In this document: one piece after another, positions 1 to 13,262 of the stretch
Numbering within the stretch: position 1 is the stretch's first letter
How the letters are laid out: each line of letters begins with the position of its first letter
Origin: Toxotes chatareus
Taxonomy: Eukaryota; Chordata; Actinopteri; Toxotidae
Length of the DNA: 64,000 nucleotides
Direction: 5' to 3'
Assembly (NCBI GenBank): GCA_016801885.1
Contig: CM028883.1
Span: 26,578,643 to 26,642,642 of the forward strand
The notes under the pieces: model-generated
The model's database searches: none
What the model was told of the DNA's origin: nothing
The model's input: the letters and a program-made list of their open reading frames with translations, nothing else
Made by a program: the position numbers and the translations under genes

Positions 1-285
1 AGGCCCAAGGGCATTGATTGTGGTTGCAGAGTTTTTTGCATGCCCTAAAAAGAATATCTCAGGTTTATTGTGGTTCAGCTGTAGGAAACTTTTTGCCATC
101 CAGGACTGTACATCCTCAGTACATTTCAGAAGAGAGATCACACTGCATGGAACACAGGGTTTCAGTGGGAGGTACAGCAGGGTGTCATCAGCATAACAAT
201 GGAAGAAGCATATATAGGGAAAATAAAATAGGGCCTAATAGGGAACCTTGTGGTACTCCACTTGGAGTTTGTCTTTTTTCCATTT
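1..285 (-). mobile_element. L2/CR1-type LINE reverse transcriptase fragment
   Basis: On the minus strand the sequence translates to QTPSGVPQGSLLGPILFSLYM (about 272-210), then after a small deletion and frameshift to HCYADDT (YADD at 184-195), then to LLYLPLKPC and further down SFLQLNHNKPEIFFLG. GVPQGS and YADD are the hallmark finger/palm motifs of LINE reverse transcriptases, YADD holding two catalytic aspartates. Their spacing is shorter than normal because about a dozen residues before HCYADD are missing. The fragment runs off the left edge. It is a dead copy with no intact frame. The exact clade (L2, Maui or Rex-like) is inferred from the YMLP-like and LPLKP-like context only. Confidence 0.85.
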
Positions 286-2561
286 ATGCTCTTCTTCTTT
301 TCAATGTGCAGACCAGCAGGGGGAGTTTTAATGAGAAAGCACCTTAGTAATGAACCTAGGATAGTTTCCTGGCAAACTGGGCTTAGGAGTCTGGAAGAGG
401 ATGAAGTGGATAACCTGATCCGTGATCAGATAATGGAATGCCAAAAGTTAAAATAAGGCCAAGAGTATGACCATGTGTGCGAGTAGGACCCATGACTAAT
501 TGGGTAAGACTGAAGGAGTAAAAACATGCTCACAACAACAAGTCAGAAACTTAATCAATGAAAACCTTGCAGTGATTCAAAACTTGCATATCTGTCAGTC
601 AGGTAAAAAGGTCATTAAAAACCATAGCCAGGCCCTCACCACGGCCAAAAAGCTGCAGCAAGTTAAGAACTTTGTATTTTTGAGGAAGCTATTCAGAAAA
701 AAGAGCTGATTTTACAATGTCTTTGCCAGGTGTCGACAAGAGATAAGAAAAAAATCTAATTTATGGGTTAAAATCAAATGATTTAAAATGAAGGACTTGT
801 TGGAGAGTGATCTGACATTTGAAAGAGCCATTGTTGCAAGAGGTGTCGCCTGAGGGGTATGCAGAATGGTTTCCTTGCAACTGGATGAAATGTGGATCAG
901 ATTACAAGCGTTGGAAGCAGTAGTGTGAAGGGGGGGGTGTTAAATATGTCTTTGAGCGCAGTTCCAGAATGACAGGCAAAGAGACAGACAGGGACAGTAA
1001 AAACTTAATAGATTTTTTGATGGTCCACCTGCCCACATTTTTATGCACAAACCTGCCAATCAGATTTACTCATTAATCATTGTTCATTCCAGGGAATGAA
1101 AGTGAAGAATAGTCAGGGGTTTATCTGTTATATCCCAAACTTTAGCATCAAGGAAGGAGACAGGTGAAGGAATCTGAGAAACAGGAGGGCCTTTTCCTGG
1201 AGTTCTTTACAGGTGAACGCCAGACCTTTGAGAACATAATGGATTACCAGCCTGTTTGGTTGGCAGCATCCCCAGAGACGTCCTCGGCGGATGGAGGTGA
1301 AGGGATGGAGCTGCTAAGTTCATCCAGGACAGTAAACCTGCAGCTCCTGGGTGGGTGGATGGGAGGGGTGCCTGTTTTGATTTCTGTTCCAAACCCGTTT
1401 CCAGTGGTCAGCAGACAAGGGAGTTGAGCAAGGCAAGTGTCTCATGCTCTGCCGCTGCCAGAACCAGAGATCAGTTCAGGATGGAGGGCTATAGGAGTGG
1501 AGGGAAGCCACTGTATGTCTGGAACATCCTCTCCATGGATGGAGGAGGAGTTTAGGTCTGCAGTTCATTTAGGCTGTGCAACAGTGATGTTAGTAAAACG
1601 GGGATGAAATAATTATTTTTTTTTGGCTTGTGCTCCAACAAGAGTCTGTTCACACAGACACACTCCTTTAGATGAAAGACGTCCTTCACAAGAGGCATTT
1701 TGCACACATATGTCGCCATCTCTATCTCATTGTCAGGCAGGGATGTCACTAGGATTTTGAGCTATTTATAACTGTCAGGAAAAACTGCAAATGTAACAGT
1801 AATTTATTCAGTATAAATATCCCTGTTAATTTCCATAAAATGCCGTCTGTATCGCAGATGACCATCAGATCACTTTGACCCACGTTAGCAGCAGAGACCG
1901 ACAGGTGAGAGAGAGCAACAGCTCTTCCTGTCATCTGGCTCTAACTCAGTTGGTGTCTGGATGTGGAAAGGGGTGGTGGTCTGATTATTATTTATTGTGC
2001 TATTCTTTTCCATTGATGATAATGATAACAGCCAGTGAAGGAGCTTAGCTCTCTTTTTTTTTAGAGCAAACACCACTGGCAGTTACACTAGCCATTTGGC
2101 TGGGCAAGCACAGAATGTTATATTGGTAACATGATGGCTGATGGCCAGGTTTTATTTGTCAGAACAGGAAGGATAGGTTTATTACTGACAAGGGACAAGG
2201 GCTGTTGGAGTTAACTAATTACTACCTCCAGCAACGATGACTTACTTCCAAACCTCTGAATATCCATTTCATTGCGGTGGCGCTCATTTTAATAATAACA
2301 AACATCTGTCAGTACGTCACAACAGTCTGTGCAGCGTACCAGTGAAAGGTAATAGTGAAAACGAGGATTGGATTTTTATTAACACGGGCATCTTCTTGGC
2401 GATTAGACACAATGAATCTGACTTGCTGAAGCAGCGCATTGCCTTGATTTCCTGTTCAAGGGAGCAACAAAATATGGAGCAGGGTATGTTCCAGATGAAT
2501 GGGTTTACTGATCTGATTGCTTTGTTGCAGTAGTGGATGCAGTATAATACGTATGTCTACA
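286..2561. other. fhit intron (inferred), no gene seen
   Basis: Mostly AT-rich unique sequence. Short open frames at 500-709, 1164-1427 and 2237-2533 show no recognisable domain and no splice context. A short G-run lies near 930-937. Position inside fhit is inferred from the exon at 58.3 kb. Confidence 0.4.
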
Positions 2562-2812
2562 CTAGTGCTTCTCAAACTGGGGGTTGGCTCCCCCTGGGGG
2601 GACATAGAGCCACAAGGGGGGTGGGGGTGAGGCATGACCAGGGGAAAAAATGTGGAGTGAAACAAAATTGAATGAATATGATTTGTGTCAGGAATATAAA
2701 CAAACAAGAGTTTGCTGATATTATCATGCTAACCTTCATTTCACAAAAATATTTTCCAGCCTCTGAAAGGAGAGGGGTGGGGACATGCCAGAAACAGCTT
2801 GAGCACCACTGG
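2562..2812. mobile_element. hAT-like MITE (degenerate)
   Basis: The ends form an imperfect terminal inverted repeat. The left end reads CTAGTGCTTCTCAAACTG and the right end, reverse complemented, reads CCAGTGGTGCTCAAGCTG, about 14 of 18 matching. The interior begins with G-runs and a C-rich stretch (2578-2635), as in many vertebrate non-autonomous hAT elements whose ends resemble CAGTGGTTCTCAAACTG. There is no coding sequence. An 8-bp target duplication is not evident, so the boundaries are approximate. Confidence 0.55.
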
Positions 2813-5800
2813 TCAGCAGTAATTGCTGGTTGATCCAAGAAAAATAAATGTACAGACAATAACGTGGAAAACTCACTGATGTTACTTCATTCAAAAAAGG
2901 AAGAACTGCCGACGGGATGTGACTCAACAGATTAACCTACTGAGCATTTAATGTCTAAAAAATGTAAAATGTCTTGTTTTGTCCAAATAACAATATAAAA
3001 CCCAAAGATAGTCTCAACAAAGGTAAAACCATTAAATTTTCATTTGGGCTCAATAAATTATTGAAAATATTACCATAATTCAAAGTTAAAATGTCTGTTA
3101 GGATTTGATTTAGCTTAGAATAAGAATGAAATTGTTTAAATCTTGCAAAGAAATGCTCTTGTGGCACAAGAGATTCTCAATACCCTTAAGCGTGGTTGGC
3201 GAGTAAATGTAATCATAACTGAAAGATGACAGAGAAGATAAGCAAGCCTTCCTGTTTGTCACATAAAAGAAATAAAAGAATACATCTGCATATATGTATG
3301 TGAGCATGTGTGTCTGTGAATCTGTCTGTCAGTGCCTGTTGTTACCATAAGTGGAATTTGTTCACCCATGTCTGTGCACACAAAGAAGTGCCATTTGTTT
3401 TCCACCAGGCATTGCAAACACTCCATCACCACAGAGAGACATCTCTCAGTGGACCCAGCCCACATGCTCAGCAACACAGGCAATCTGTTTAGCAAGACAA
3501 GGCACGACAGTGTTCGCACACAAGTGTGCGCATGCTTTCAGTGTTTTTCCACCTATATGTCTGAAAAAGAAAGTGAATCTCCTCAGCCAGCCCTGTCTCC
3601 TAGAAATTACTTTCATGTACTACTCCAATGTTTTCCCAATTATGCTGTAGTGGCAATGTAATCGCTGGCTGGATTGTGTTCAAAGGCAAATTTTTGAATA
3701 AATGAATGACGCACTACATTTATTAATGGCAGTGGAGTTGGCAGGAGGTCACTGGGATGGACGCTGGGTATATAAATTGCACAACTGTCATGCCAGAGAC
3801 TGGAGTTCACATCCACAGCCATAAAACGATTGTGTGAAGTCACTGTGAACCAGGATCTTCCCCAAACCTTAACCAAGGGCTGTGAGAGTCTAAACAGAAC
3901 CATTAGTTAAATAATGCCAAATAATGCTGTTGTCACTACAAGTGGATATTGTTCTGCAAGACTGGACACACAGACAGCACACTGTCTGTTAAAATCTTAC
4001 TGATACATTCAGTATCGACATGTTTGCAACTTGCTAAATAAGTAAATTAGCAACATTTCCTCATTACGCTCACAGAAAATTACACTTCCTTCAAAGCTTA
4101 TTGGCTGTTGCAAATTAGTTTGATTTAACTGTCATTTCTAGGAGGTAGCCTGTTGAGTTTGTTCGCCTGTTTGCATGGCTTTTTCTATAACTGAGGTCCT
4201 GATGATGACATGAAATCATGTTCAGTGGGATTTAAACTGGCCTTATATTTATATTATTATACAAATCCTGAAAAAAAAAAAAAATGTTGATGTGGCTTTT
4301 AAAAAGTAAACCCTCACTGATATGGGAACAAATCATTTTTGCAGAGCTGCTAAATTTAGCCCGCTTGCCTCCTTTCACTGACCTTTGGTATAAAGCACAG
4401 AGAATGTGGTCTGCAGTAAATGGCCTAAAACTGGATAAAAACACTGCAGACTTTGAAAGAAGGAATTAGGAGGAAACACAACAGCTCTAACAACATGACA
4501 GAGTTCAACCAGACAGCAGCTTCAACAACATGACAAGTTCACACATGAAGCCTTCTAGCCTCTCTAAGCTCCACTTAGATCATCCGCTGTCTTCTCTTCA
4601 CCTGCCAATGGATGACAGCTCTCAGTGGACCCACTTTAACAAGGAGGGCCTAGGGGCCTGAAGGGAAAAATAAAGGATTCCAGCAGATTGCAAGTAGACC
4701 CCATGGGAAACAGCAGCAGTCTGCTTTCTTATCCCTACAGTATCCAACAGCCTCGGTCTGTAACTCTATCTGGACTGTGACGTTCCAACAAAGTTACAAG
4801 TCAAGGTAAGTCTAAAGTCCAGTGGGAGAGGTGGGCTGGAGGGGCTCTATGATTAAGTTTGTGCTTCTTTATCACCTTGGGCAAGGTTGGAAAAAAAAAA
4901 AAAAAAAAGCACACACACAAAGAGAAGTAAGAAAAATCCCGTTTTCCCAGGAGTAATCAATTAATTGTGGGAAAGTTGCCAGCAATTACTGATCAAAGAA
5001 GGAACTGAATTGCAGTCCTTAAGCTTTGAAGAAGTTTAATAAGTCACCTACATGCCTAACCATCTAGTCTGCTTATCATTTTAATTTGAGCCTTAATGAG
5101 GCACCAAGATTATCACCTCCCTCACTCAGCTCCCTGAAGGGAAAGTAAATATGGAGGACAGGCACAGAGGAAAAAATTACAGCATTGAATGGTCACATTA
5201 AGTTACTCAGCTGCAGTGGTCTGTTTCCTCAATGCCTATTTCTTCATGTTGAGTAGTTTTACACATAAGTCCTGTTTCACCATTACATACATCAATGAAG
5301 TCATAGCCAGTAATGTTCTCATTAAACTTTCGGTTTTATCACCACCTTCATTAAGCTTTGAGGTTTTTTTTTCCTCAGCTCATTAGGTCCGGTTTCTTGC
5401 CAAGAGCACAAAGCACATACCATATGATGCATATGATGCATATTTTCATGATAATTCTTTGGGTCAGGTCAAAAGAGAGACAGGGTAGAAAAAAAACTGT
5501 CACTCTCAGTCCTGAGCTGAACTCTGCTTAACCCTCAGGTGATGCTGCATTTTCCCAGTGCTCCCCTCAGCCGCTCTCCAACTAATTATGGATGTCACAA
5601 ACCGACGCCTGCACACGAGGACAGCCATTATGCTGGAAAGCAAGTTGCTGATGCTGCAAAAACATGCTGTGGCAGTGTTGAGATGGGACATGTGTTCCCC
5701 CAACAAGGCTCCATTCTGTAGGCGTCACAGTCGACTGATGCCACAGCGGAAGACATATTTCCCACCAGTCATTTCTGACAGTCAACTAGCACCGCAGATG

Positions 5801-6100
5801 TGCTTGCAAAAGAAATTCTATCAGGACAAATGGCACACACCTGTACATGAAAGTAGCAGGGATGTGTGTCTGTGACAGGTAGGCTGATGAGTTAACCTCA
5901 CGCCACATCTGTTTCAGGAGTCAGCAGGAGATGCAGCCCTGACTGAAGCCCTGTGACAGCAGAACAAACTGTGGACCTGATGTGAATTACAATGATTCCA
6001 GTGGTTTTCTCTGTTTTCAAACACAATTTGTGGAGTAACTTCCTATAAAAAAAAATACTTCTCCAAACATAGAAACAATATTGAATTTTTATTTCATTAT
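2813..6100. other. fhit intron (inferred), no gene seen
   Basis: AT-rich unique sequence with poly-A runs near 4270 and 4889. CATATGATG-type direct repeats sit at about 5420-5440. The open frame at 5558-5875 (105 codons) has no recognised domain. Nothing else is supported. Confidence 0.4.
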
Positions 6101-6270
6101 TTGCTATTTCTGCTTTATTTGATAGAGACATAGGGGAGAAGTGGGGAGGACAGGCAGGGGAGGAGGGGTGGTGGTGGCGTGCAGCAGGGGACCCGGCTGG
6201 ATTCGGGCCCATGTCGCTCGGCCTTGTCAGTGGTATGTGTGCTACCAGGTGAGCTACCGGGGGCAGCCCC
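6101..6270 (-). mobile_element. tRNA-derived SINE
   Basis: Read on the minus strand it starts with GGCAGCCCCGGTAGCTCACC, containing a pol III A box (GTAGCTCACCTGGTAGC, 6241-6257). It continues to a B box (GGCCCGAATCC, 6199-6209) about 45 bp downstream and ends with a 3' tail CTCTATCAAATAAAGCAG (about 6110-6127) that I recognise from a common teleost SINE. Non-autonomous, moved by a partner LINE. It lies immediately beside a Tc1 transposase remnant, which it may have interrupted. Confidence 0.8.
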
Positions 6271-6271
6271 A

Positions 6272-6535
6272 ACTCCCACTGTCCTGGTTTTCAGGCTTTC
6301 TACCAGATGTTGGTTCCTGGCTGCAGGGATTTGCTCCCATTCAGGCACATGAGCATTGGTGATTAACTCTGATGTTGACTGATAAGGCCTGGCTCGCAGC
6401 CTGAAGTCCTATCCATCCCAGAGGTGTTGGATGGGCTTGAGCTGAGGCCATTTCATGTTTGTGGCTTTGTGTATGGAGGGCATTGCCATATTGAAACAGA
6501 AAAGGGGCCTTTGGAAGTACAGTGCTGTCTAAAAT
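6272..6535 (-). pseudogene. Tc1-like transposase remnant
   Basis: Minus-strand translation gives PEWEQIPAARNQHLVESL (6290-6348) and, in another frame, PLFQYGNALHTQSHKHEMAS (about 6440-6510). These match the C-terminal part of Tc1/mariner DDE transposases, where a QHDNAPVHK-like segment precedes a WEQIPAARFQHLVESL-like segment. Frameshifts and missing sequence make it non-functional. It stops where the adjacent SINE begins, suggesting the SINE landed in or beside it. Confidence 0.75.
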
Positions 6536-9469
6536 ATTTTTGCACGCTCCAATCGATGTTGTCACCTGCCCAGATAATGCTGCCCTGCCCCTGTCAAGCA
6601 TTAGGTTCAGTCCCACCTCCAATGTCGAGAACAGGCCCCCATGTCCCAGCATTGGGTCCTATCCCACCCACTGTGAAGGCAGAAGCTGTGGGTGTGGCCC
6701 CAGCACCATGGGCAGCAGCACATCCTCAGCCCCAATTAAAGCATCAGGTTCAGAAAAAGCAAACCAAAACATCAGAGAGGAGTAAAGACATAAATATGCG
6801 GGTAAGACTGCATCCAACAGAGCGCACTAACTAACCACTCAGAGCTCTTCTTACTGACCAATCTGACCAACCAACTGACCAATCCCAAAGATCATGTCCA
6901 GAGGCAATGAAACTGTTCTGACCGTCAGGAGCAAATCACAAGAACTTTTTTTTTTTCTATGTGATTTTAATCCTAAACTTGGTTGCTGAACATTTGCAGC
7001 AGTGTAGTGATAGTGCAGTCCATCTGCTGACTCTAGTGTCTCACACTGAACATGTTCCTCATCCTCCATGCCACAGAGTTCATATCCTAATGCTTCACAG
7101 CCACACGTCACCAGACCAGTTTGCAGCACAGATGCATCCTCAGCTTTTCATTGCCCAGTTTTTTTTTTCTGTCAGGACGGCTTCAGTGCAAAGCTGTTTG
7201 ACATCATCTACATCTCGCTTCTCTGCCACTGACAAACTAGACTTTACAGACATGGGCACGGAGCGTTGTATCCCTACTTTGTCGCTGTTGTAGGATCTTA
7301 AAATTTGAAAGTTCAGAGTTCAAAAAAACAAAGGTTACTGCATCACTACATTTAAGATCCTCCAAAATGCTCAGTCTCATATATCCTCTGCTGTACACTG
7401 AAGCAGAATTACATATTTGCTGTATAAACGAGGAGTGCACTTTCTTGCGCTGTACGAGGACATTGCACAGTTAGAAGCGAGTCCTGAAAGTTACTTCTGC
7501 TTTTCTGCATTAGTCAGATACACTTATACTTATTATTTTCTGGCGAGCAGCCTCTTGGGAAGCGTGGAAAACGGTGGCCCGGGCTGGTGTGAGGTAACTG
7601 ACAAATGTGCATATCTCTGTAGGAGGGACTCTCCAAGTGTTGAGGAATAGTTAGCCATGTGTTTCTTTTCCTGGCGGCGCAGGTTACTGCCTGTGTGCGT
7701 GAAACCTCATTAAGCATCCGCTGTCATCCTCCATCTGTTAAACAGTCAGCCAGCAGAGCTGAGTGGAGAGGGGAAGCAAGCTGTCCACTAACTTCCTCTC
7801 CTGTCCTTCACTCTTTATTTTCCTCTCTGTTGCTTTGGTACCAACTTTATCCTGTGATGTCCTTTTTTTTTTGTTTCTCATGCATCCCTCACTTTTTTCT
7901 TTATTGCCTTCCACCTTATCCCCTCTAAATCTTTTTTTTTATTATTATTATTCTCTACTCCACCACCCTGTTGTTTTGCTTTTAAATGGGCAGCAGGACT
8001 GAGTGCTGACAGTGTCTTTGCCATCATAAAGAGAGAAATAATGTGAAGAGAGATTTACATTATGATTATGGCTTGTTTATGATTGCGCTCACAGCATTTC
8101 CAGTGCTTGCCCCTAAGATACACAATAAAAAGCAGGCGATTCTCCCCACAATAGGCATTTTAGAATTCCATTTCCTTTATCGTGGATAGCTGGGCATTAA
8201 TGTTTTGCATTGGTGCTGAGAGTTTTCTCTTTGTTTTACTCCCCTTTCTTGTGGCCTGCCTCTGTGTTTGCCCGTGACAGGTCACCAGGAGCAGGTGATC
8301 TACGAAGAGAGTGAAAGGAAATTAAAAAAAAAAAAAAAAATGGCATTTTCAAATTTCTGATTTTGTAGAGAAACAAGACTATGGACTAAATGGAGGCAAT
8401 ACCACAAAATCTGGTTTTGATCTGGTACCAAGCAACAAGACCAGGATCACTGATCTCAGTATTCGTATTGAGTGGTACAGATAGTTTTTAAGTGTGAAAA
8501 GCAGCCAATGTACTGTCGTGTAATGGAGAGAAATGATAAAGATAAATCTATTATTAATAAGCTACTTGGACATATATTTTAATCACTGCCAAATGTTTTG
8601 CATGAGACGTGGATGTTGGAGGGATATTATAGATCAATACTTGGAATATAAAAGAATAAAAAAAAAAAAAAAAAGACTGATGTGCAATTTGACAGAGATG
8701 GAGAATCAGCACGTGGTTCTTATCTGATCAGAAAGGAAACTATATGAGGATGTTACTGCTGCGTCTGCATCTACAAAACCTCCACAGTCCAGTTTTAGGC
8801 TCTAACAGGGTAAAGTCTACGTAAACACGTACATACGTGCAACAACGGCAGAGACAGAAATATTTTGGCACTGAGAAGAGTGTTCATGTGCCCAGACTGT
8901 TCATGCTCAGCTAATATGCAATGGATCCCATCGATGCCAGCTAATAGCAACACACAAAGCTTTGTATGGGTAGCATTGATTGCCCCACCCCTATTGTGAA
9001 CAAAGAAAAATCTAATGCATTTCTTCTCTTCATCTCTTCCTTTTTCTTCACTTATACATATTTATCTGTTCTCAGTTGTGCTCTGTCTCATTCTCCTTCC
9101 AGCCAGCAAGGCCGAGAAACAGCCGAGAGAACGGAGAGAGAGAAACAACTGAGAACGAGAGGCAGACAGATAGAGCAGTATTCCTCCTCTCGCTTGTCTG
9201 AATGGGGTGTAAATAGACAGGGTCAGCGGCTGGGGTCAGAGTTTCCAATGAGAGTTGATCTCCAGAGGCTTCCGCCTCGGGGACTCCGAGTTCCATCAAC
9301 CTCGGGCCCCTTCTACGCACCGCCAGCTGCCCCCGTGCCCCTCCAAACTTTTTAATGAGGCAGTTAGCCGTGTAGCAGTGGCCTTTCAGTGACGTTCGCT
9401 GACTGAGCACTCTGATGAAAGGGAATATTGATAAAGCTGTCAGGAGGGAAAGCTCTACCAGGCACACAA
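6536..9469. other. fhit intron (inferred), CpG-richer patch near the right end
   Basis: No gene recognised. Open frames at 6424-6834 and 6961-7293 show only low-complexity Pro/Ala-rich or unremarkable peptides. Poly-A runs lie near 8324 and 8660. About 9100-9370 is richer in G+C and CpG than its surroundings and could be regulatory (see findings). Confidence 0.35.
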
Positions 9470-9470
9470 T

Positions 9471-9523
9471 CTGCGTGTGTGTGTGTGTGTGTGTGTGTAG
9501 GTGTGTGTGTGTGTGTGTGTGTG
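9471..9523. repeat. (GT)n microsatellite
   Basis: Two GT runs separated by one AG interruption. Simple tandem repeat; no function implied. Confidence 0.97.
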
Positions 9524-9524
9524 G

Positions 9525-12500
9525 TCAGCCTTAATAATTCCCTCCCTGAAAGCAGCGGTCTGTCTGTCAGTTCCCACCAAAACACAAATAAACAGCATTT
9601 ACAGAGATGAGTCTGGCAGGTTATTCTTGTGTTTTCAGTATAAATGAGATCAGTGTAGCGAGGCCATTATCCCTGCACATACCTGAGGAACATCCACTAA
9701 CATTCAGAAACACATACTGTTCATCAGTTAAACCATTACAGATACAGATGATGAGACTGATATTGAGAATGATTATTTTATCAATAATAAACAAAAAAGA
9801 TGACTAAACTGCCACAGCACATGAGTTCTGCAGGAAACATATTTTCTATAAACCTGATGAGGAGATATTGTTAGTCTACATATCTGGCAAATGCAGATAT
9901 GTTGATACTGAACACATCATTCAAATGTTTTCATGTAGTGACTACATCATTAACACACTTTTTTTATGATTATGTTTCGACTTCTTTCCCCCCAAAGTCC
10001 TCGAGTCCTCAAATTAATCTAACCCCAGTCTGTGGTACGGCAGTCGCGTGCTGTTGTACATCCACCCTGCTAGCTGCTCCGCTGCTGTGCAGTGCTTTAT
10101 ATAAAAATACGTTGCCTTTGAACCTAATCCAGTTAAGTTGTATAACTGGACGTTCTGCAGACATATTTGATGTGAACGTCAGATAAAATGGAGAAAAGCA
10201 TCATCTAGCCAACATTACATGGTGTGTATATGGTAAAACCAGCACATTTGCACATGAATGTAGTTCACAGGAGCTGGGCTTGGACTGCTCTCTCTCTCCA
10301 GGGAGACATTCTTATCTCTGTGCATCTCACTCGCAGCTGTTCTGGTTTTACCAAAGGCTGTCAGTATGTATAGCAGAGATACCGTAGGGTTTATGAAATC
10401 AACCAGTGACTGAGTACCACCGCAGATGTCCTCACCCTCATCCGCCTCAGCCTGCTGCCACAGGACGTAAATTACAACACAGGCCTGGCACATCTCTGCT
10501 GTGCTCTCCTCTGTTTGCACTTAACATAAGCCTACTAATATCTCCACATTCATTTGGTAATGATTTGTTAGCGTTAAAACTCTACATGTAGCACATTTAA
10601 TAAAAGAAACAATAAGAGTCTAAATGACGATAGCTGAGGGCACAGACCTGCTGCTTGTCGCTGCTCTGCATGTGCAGCTTAAAGCTGCTGGCTTTACAAG
10701 GGAGACACTCAAGGGGACAAATGAGATGAAAATCATGTGACCAAAAAAAAAAAAAAAAAAAACAGCAAGAGGCCTCAGACTGGTGTTTAGTAGGTTTTAT
10801 AGAGAAAATGTTCCATTTATATGATTAAAAAGTAGTTTTGCATATTTCTGTATATTACATTATCATTTTACAGGAGTCCAATGCCGGCACTGAGCCACAC
10901 TCACTAACAATGCAAGCACTGAATTCATCCCTCAGCATGTGTCCATAATGAAGGGACTCTCAAGTGAAAACCCATCAAACACTCCATCTCCAGGCTTGAA
11001 AGGTTACTATGAAAAGTCTGCAGCTTTCCCCAACATGCTGTGGTCAGCTCAGATTCACAGGAGGTGCCATAGTTCCCAGAGGGGGACCCAGAGTCACAGC
11101 AAGAAAAATATCAAGATGGAGGAAACTTCTCAAGCCGCAACTGCAACATAGTCCAAGTTTTCCACGGTCCATTTATATGTGCTCAGTAAGTTACTGACAA
11201 TTAGACTTTGAACTACAATAAGTAAATCCAGCTTCCAGTTGTTGCTCATGTGGTTTATGTTTGTGTGCAAATTTGTGCTGGTGTGTGAATTATCCATCCT
11301 ACATGAATTAAAACAGAAATGATTCATCGCTCTGAGTGTTATATGCTTTTATATGTTTGTTTACTGCAACATTAGCATGACAAGTGATGTTTTCCTATTT
11401 TTTGTATAATTTCCCCCCTTTTTCTTGCCAATGGAGTGACATTACATATGTGATTAAGTGACTAACAATCTTCTGACTACTGCTGTTATGTGCTATCGTA
11501 TGTTTTTGGAAAGCTCTGGATAGGATGATGTCCAATTTAGTATAGAAATGTAGAAGTAAATGCTAAATATCTAATATTTTTGCTGTTTTATTGGACAGCA
11601 CTAAAACAAAGGGTTCTCGTGTTAATTGCAGGTCCATATGTCCATATCAGAATGACATGTAACATTCAGCTACAATGTTCAAAGCCTACACAGGAAGTAG
11701 TGTGCCTTTTATGTAGCATGGTGGAAAGTAAGGGTGTAAGTAAGGATGAATGTGTAGCACGCCTGACTTTGATGCCAGAGACTTGAGGTTGCGTCTCCTT
11801 TAAACCCTGACCACAACCCTGACCACAATGCACATATTAAAGAAAAAAATAAAATAAAACTATTTTAAAAAATCAGTAATTGCAGTAATTTTTCAGTAAT
11901 TGCATTGGGGATTGGAGCCAAACCTCCCACAGCCAGTGCTACCATGTTAGTGCAGTATCCTTTCAGCTGGAGTGAAACATGCACATGCTTTAAAACGGCA
12001 CCTAACTTGCAGGAAGAAGACGTTCAGCCTGGCTGTAAATAAAGTCATGTAGCATTTTGTTCTGACAAACCTCTTTTCCTAACGCTGAATATTAAAAAAA
12101 TCATTTGCAGGGAGTAAGGTTGGATTTTTAAGAGGTAGGAGGATTAAACCACAGAGTTCAGGGGTGTAAAACATGAAGAAAAAAAACAACATGAGAAAAG
12201 TTCCAAACTGCATAAATTAATAAATAAATAATATAACTTATTAACTAATTTAATGAATGACTAAGAAATTATCTATTTAGGTTCATAGCAATGAGCCTGC
12301 TCTTTTTTTTTTTTTTTTTTTTTTTTGTATGGACAGTCCTTCATGACTTCAGAGACCTGACACTGTTCAGACTGAACTGAAACCCGATGACGGCTCACAT
12401 CGCTGTTGTTAGTGTGAAGTTAATGTGACATCTCCCTCTGGTTGGTTGTCACATGTTATTTTAACAGCCATGCTTACATATTAGCAGCGCTGATCAGCAC

Positions 12501-13159
12501 TGAGTTGTTGTGGAAGGAAGCAGTCATTAATAATTCAGGGCTGAGCTGTCTGTAGGCCCGGTGGGAACTATCGACTGTGAGAGCAGATGACAACGCCCGG
12601 CAGGTATTAAAGATGGTATCTAGACCATAAGTGCCTAGCATGTTAGCTAAGGCTCCTACGTGAGAGTATGTACATGTGTGTATGTGGCACAAATGAGCCC
12701 CCCCCCCTCACATAGACACACACACACACATTCACACACACACACACAGCTCCATGTGGACTAGGATTACAGATGAAGCAGGTGAGAGGTAGGGGAGATC
12801 AGAGGAGAGGAGGTGGATTTATCTGCTGTATTAAGAACACTGATAGGAGATAGCAGAGGCTTTTGCGCTCGGTGGGTGAGGACGTGAGGATCAGATTCGA
12901 CAGCAGGCTCACGTCTTCAAAAGCCTCGTGGAAATGACAAGGCGGGCTTTGACTCGACTCACTGTGCTTCACGTTACGCCGCCAAGGTGCGTTCAGATGT
13001 TGTGCTTATACTTTACACAGCAAGTTAAGGATTATTAAAGAGTTTTCATTGGCTTTCAGTCGGCAGATCCAGTGAATTAACATTTGGTGAGGATGGTGTT
13101 GGAAATGCCTATATATCTAAAACAAAGTGGACTCATTTTTTTGTAAGCTATAAGCCTAC
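9525..13159. other. fhit intron (inferred), no gene seen
   Basis: AT-rich unique sequence with a poly-A run at about 10742-10762 and a poly-T run at about 12302-12326. The stretch 12780-12990 has more CpG than neighbouring sequence. No open frame with a recognisable domain. Confidence 0.4.
12698..12749. repeat. Compound C-run and (CA)n repeat
   Basis: About ten C residues are followed by an interrupted (CA)n tract. Confidence 0.95.
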
Positions 13160-13164
13160 CTCAC

Positions 13165-13262
13165 AGTGGAGTTACTAGAACTATAGCCACAGCATTAAAA
13201 CCAGTTACTGGTTCAGGTTACATTAATATCAGTAGCTGGTTTTAATGCTGATCGATGTGTTT
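13165..13262. mobile_element. Short Tc1-type element reduced to two termini
   Basis: A near-perfect inverted repeat: CAGCATTAAAACCAGTTACTG (13190-13210) pairs with 13230-13250 at 20 of 21 positions around a 19-nt spacer. Flanks (CTATAGCCACAGCATTAAAACC on the left, TTTAATGCTGATCGATGTG on the right) resemble the ends of a teleost Tc1-like element I know as GATCAGCCACAACATTAAAACC. The simplest reading is an internally deleted copy in which the two ends nearly touch. Outer limits are approximate. Confidence 0.6.

Noticed and set aside
6115..6348. 77-codon minus frame joining transposase-like and Pro/Ser-rich sequence
   Set aside because: It is an accidental fusion of Tc1 remnant and SINE, not a fusion gene.
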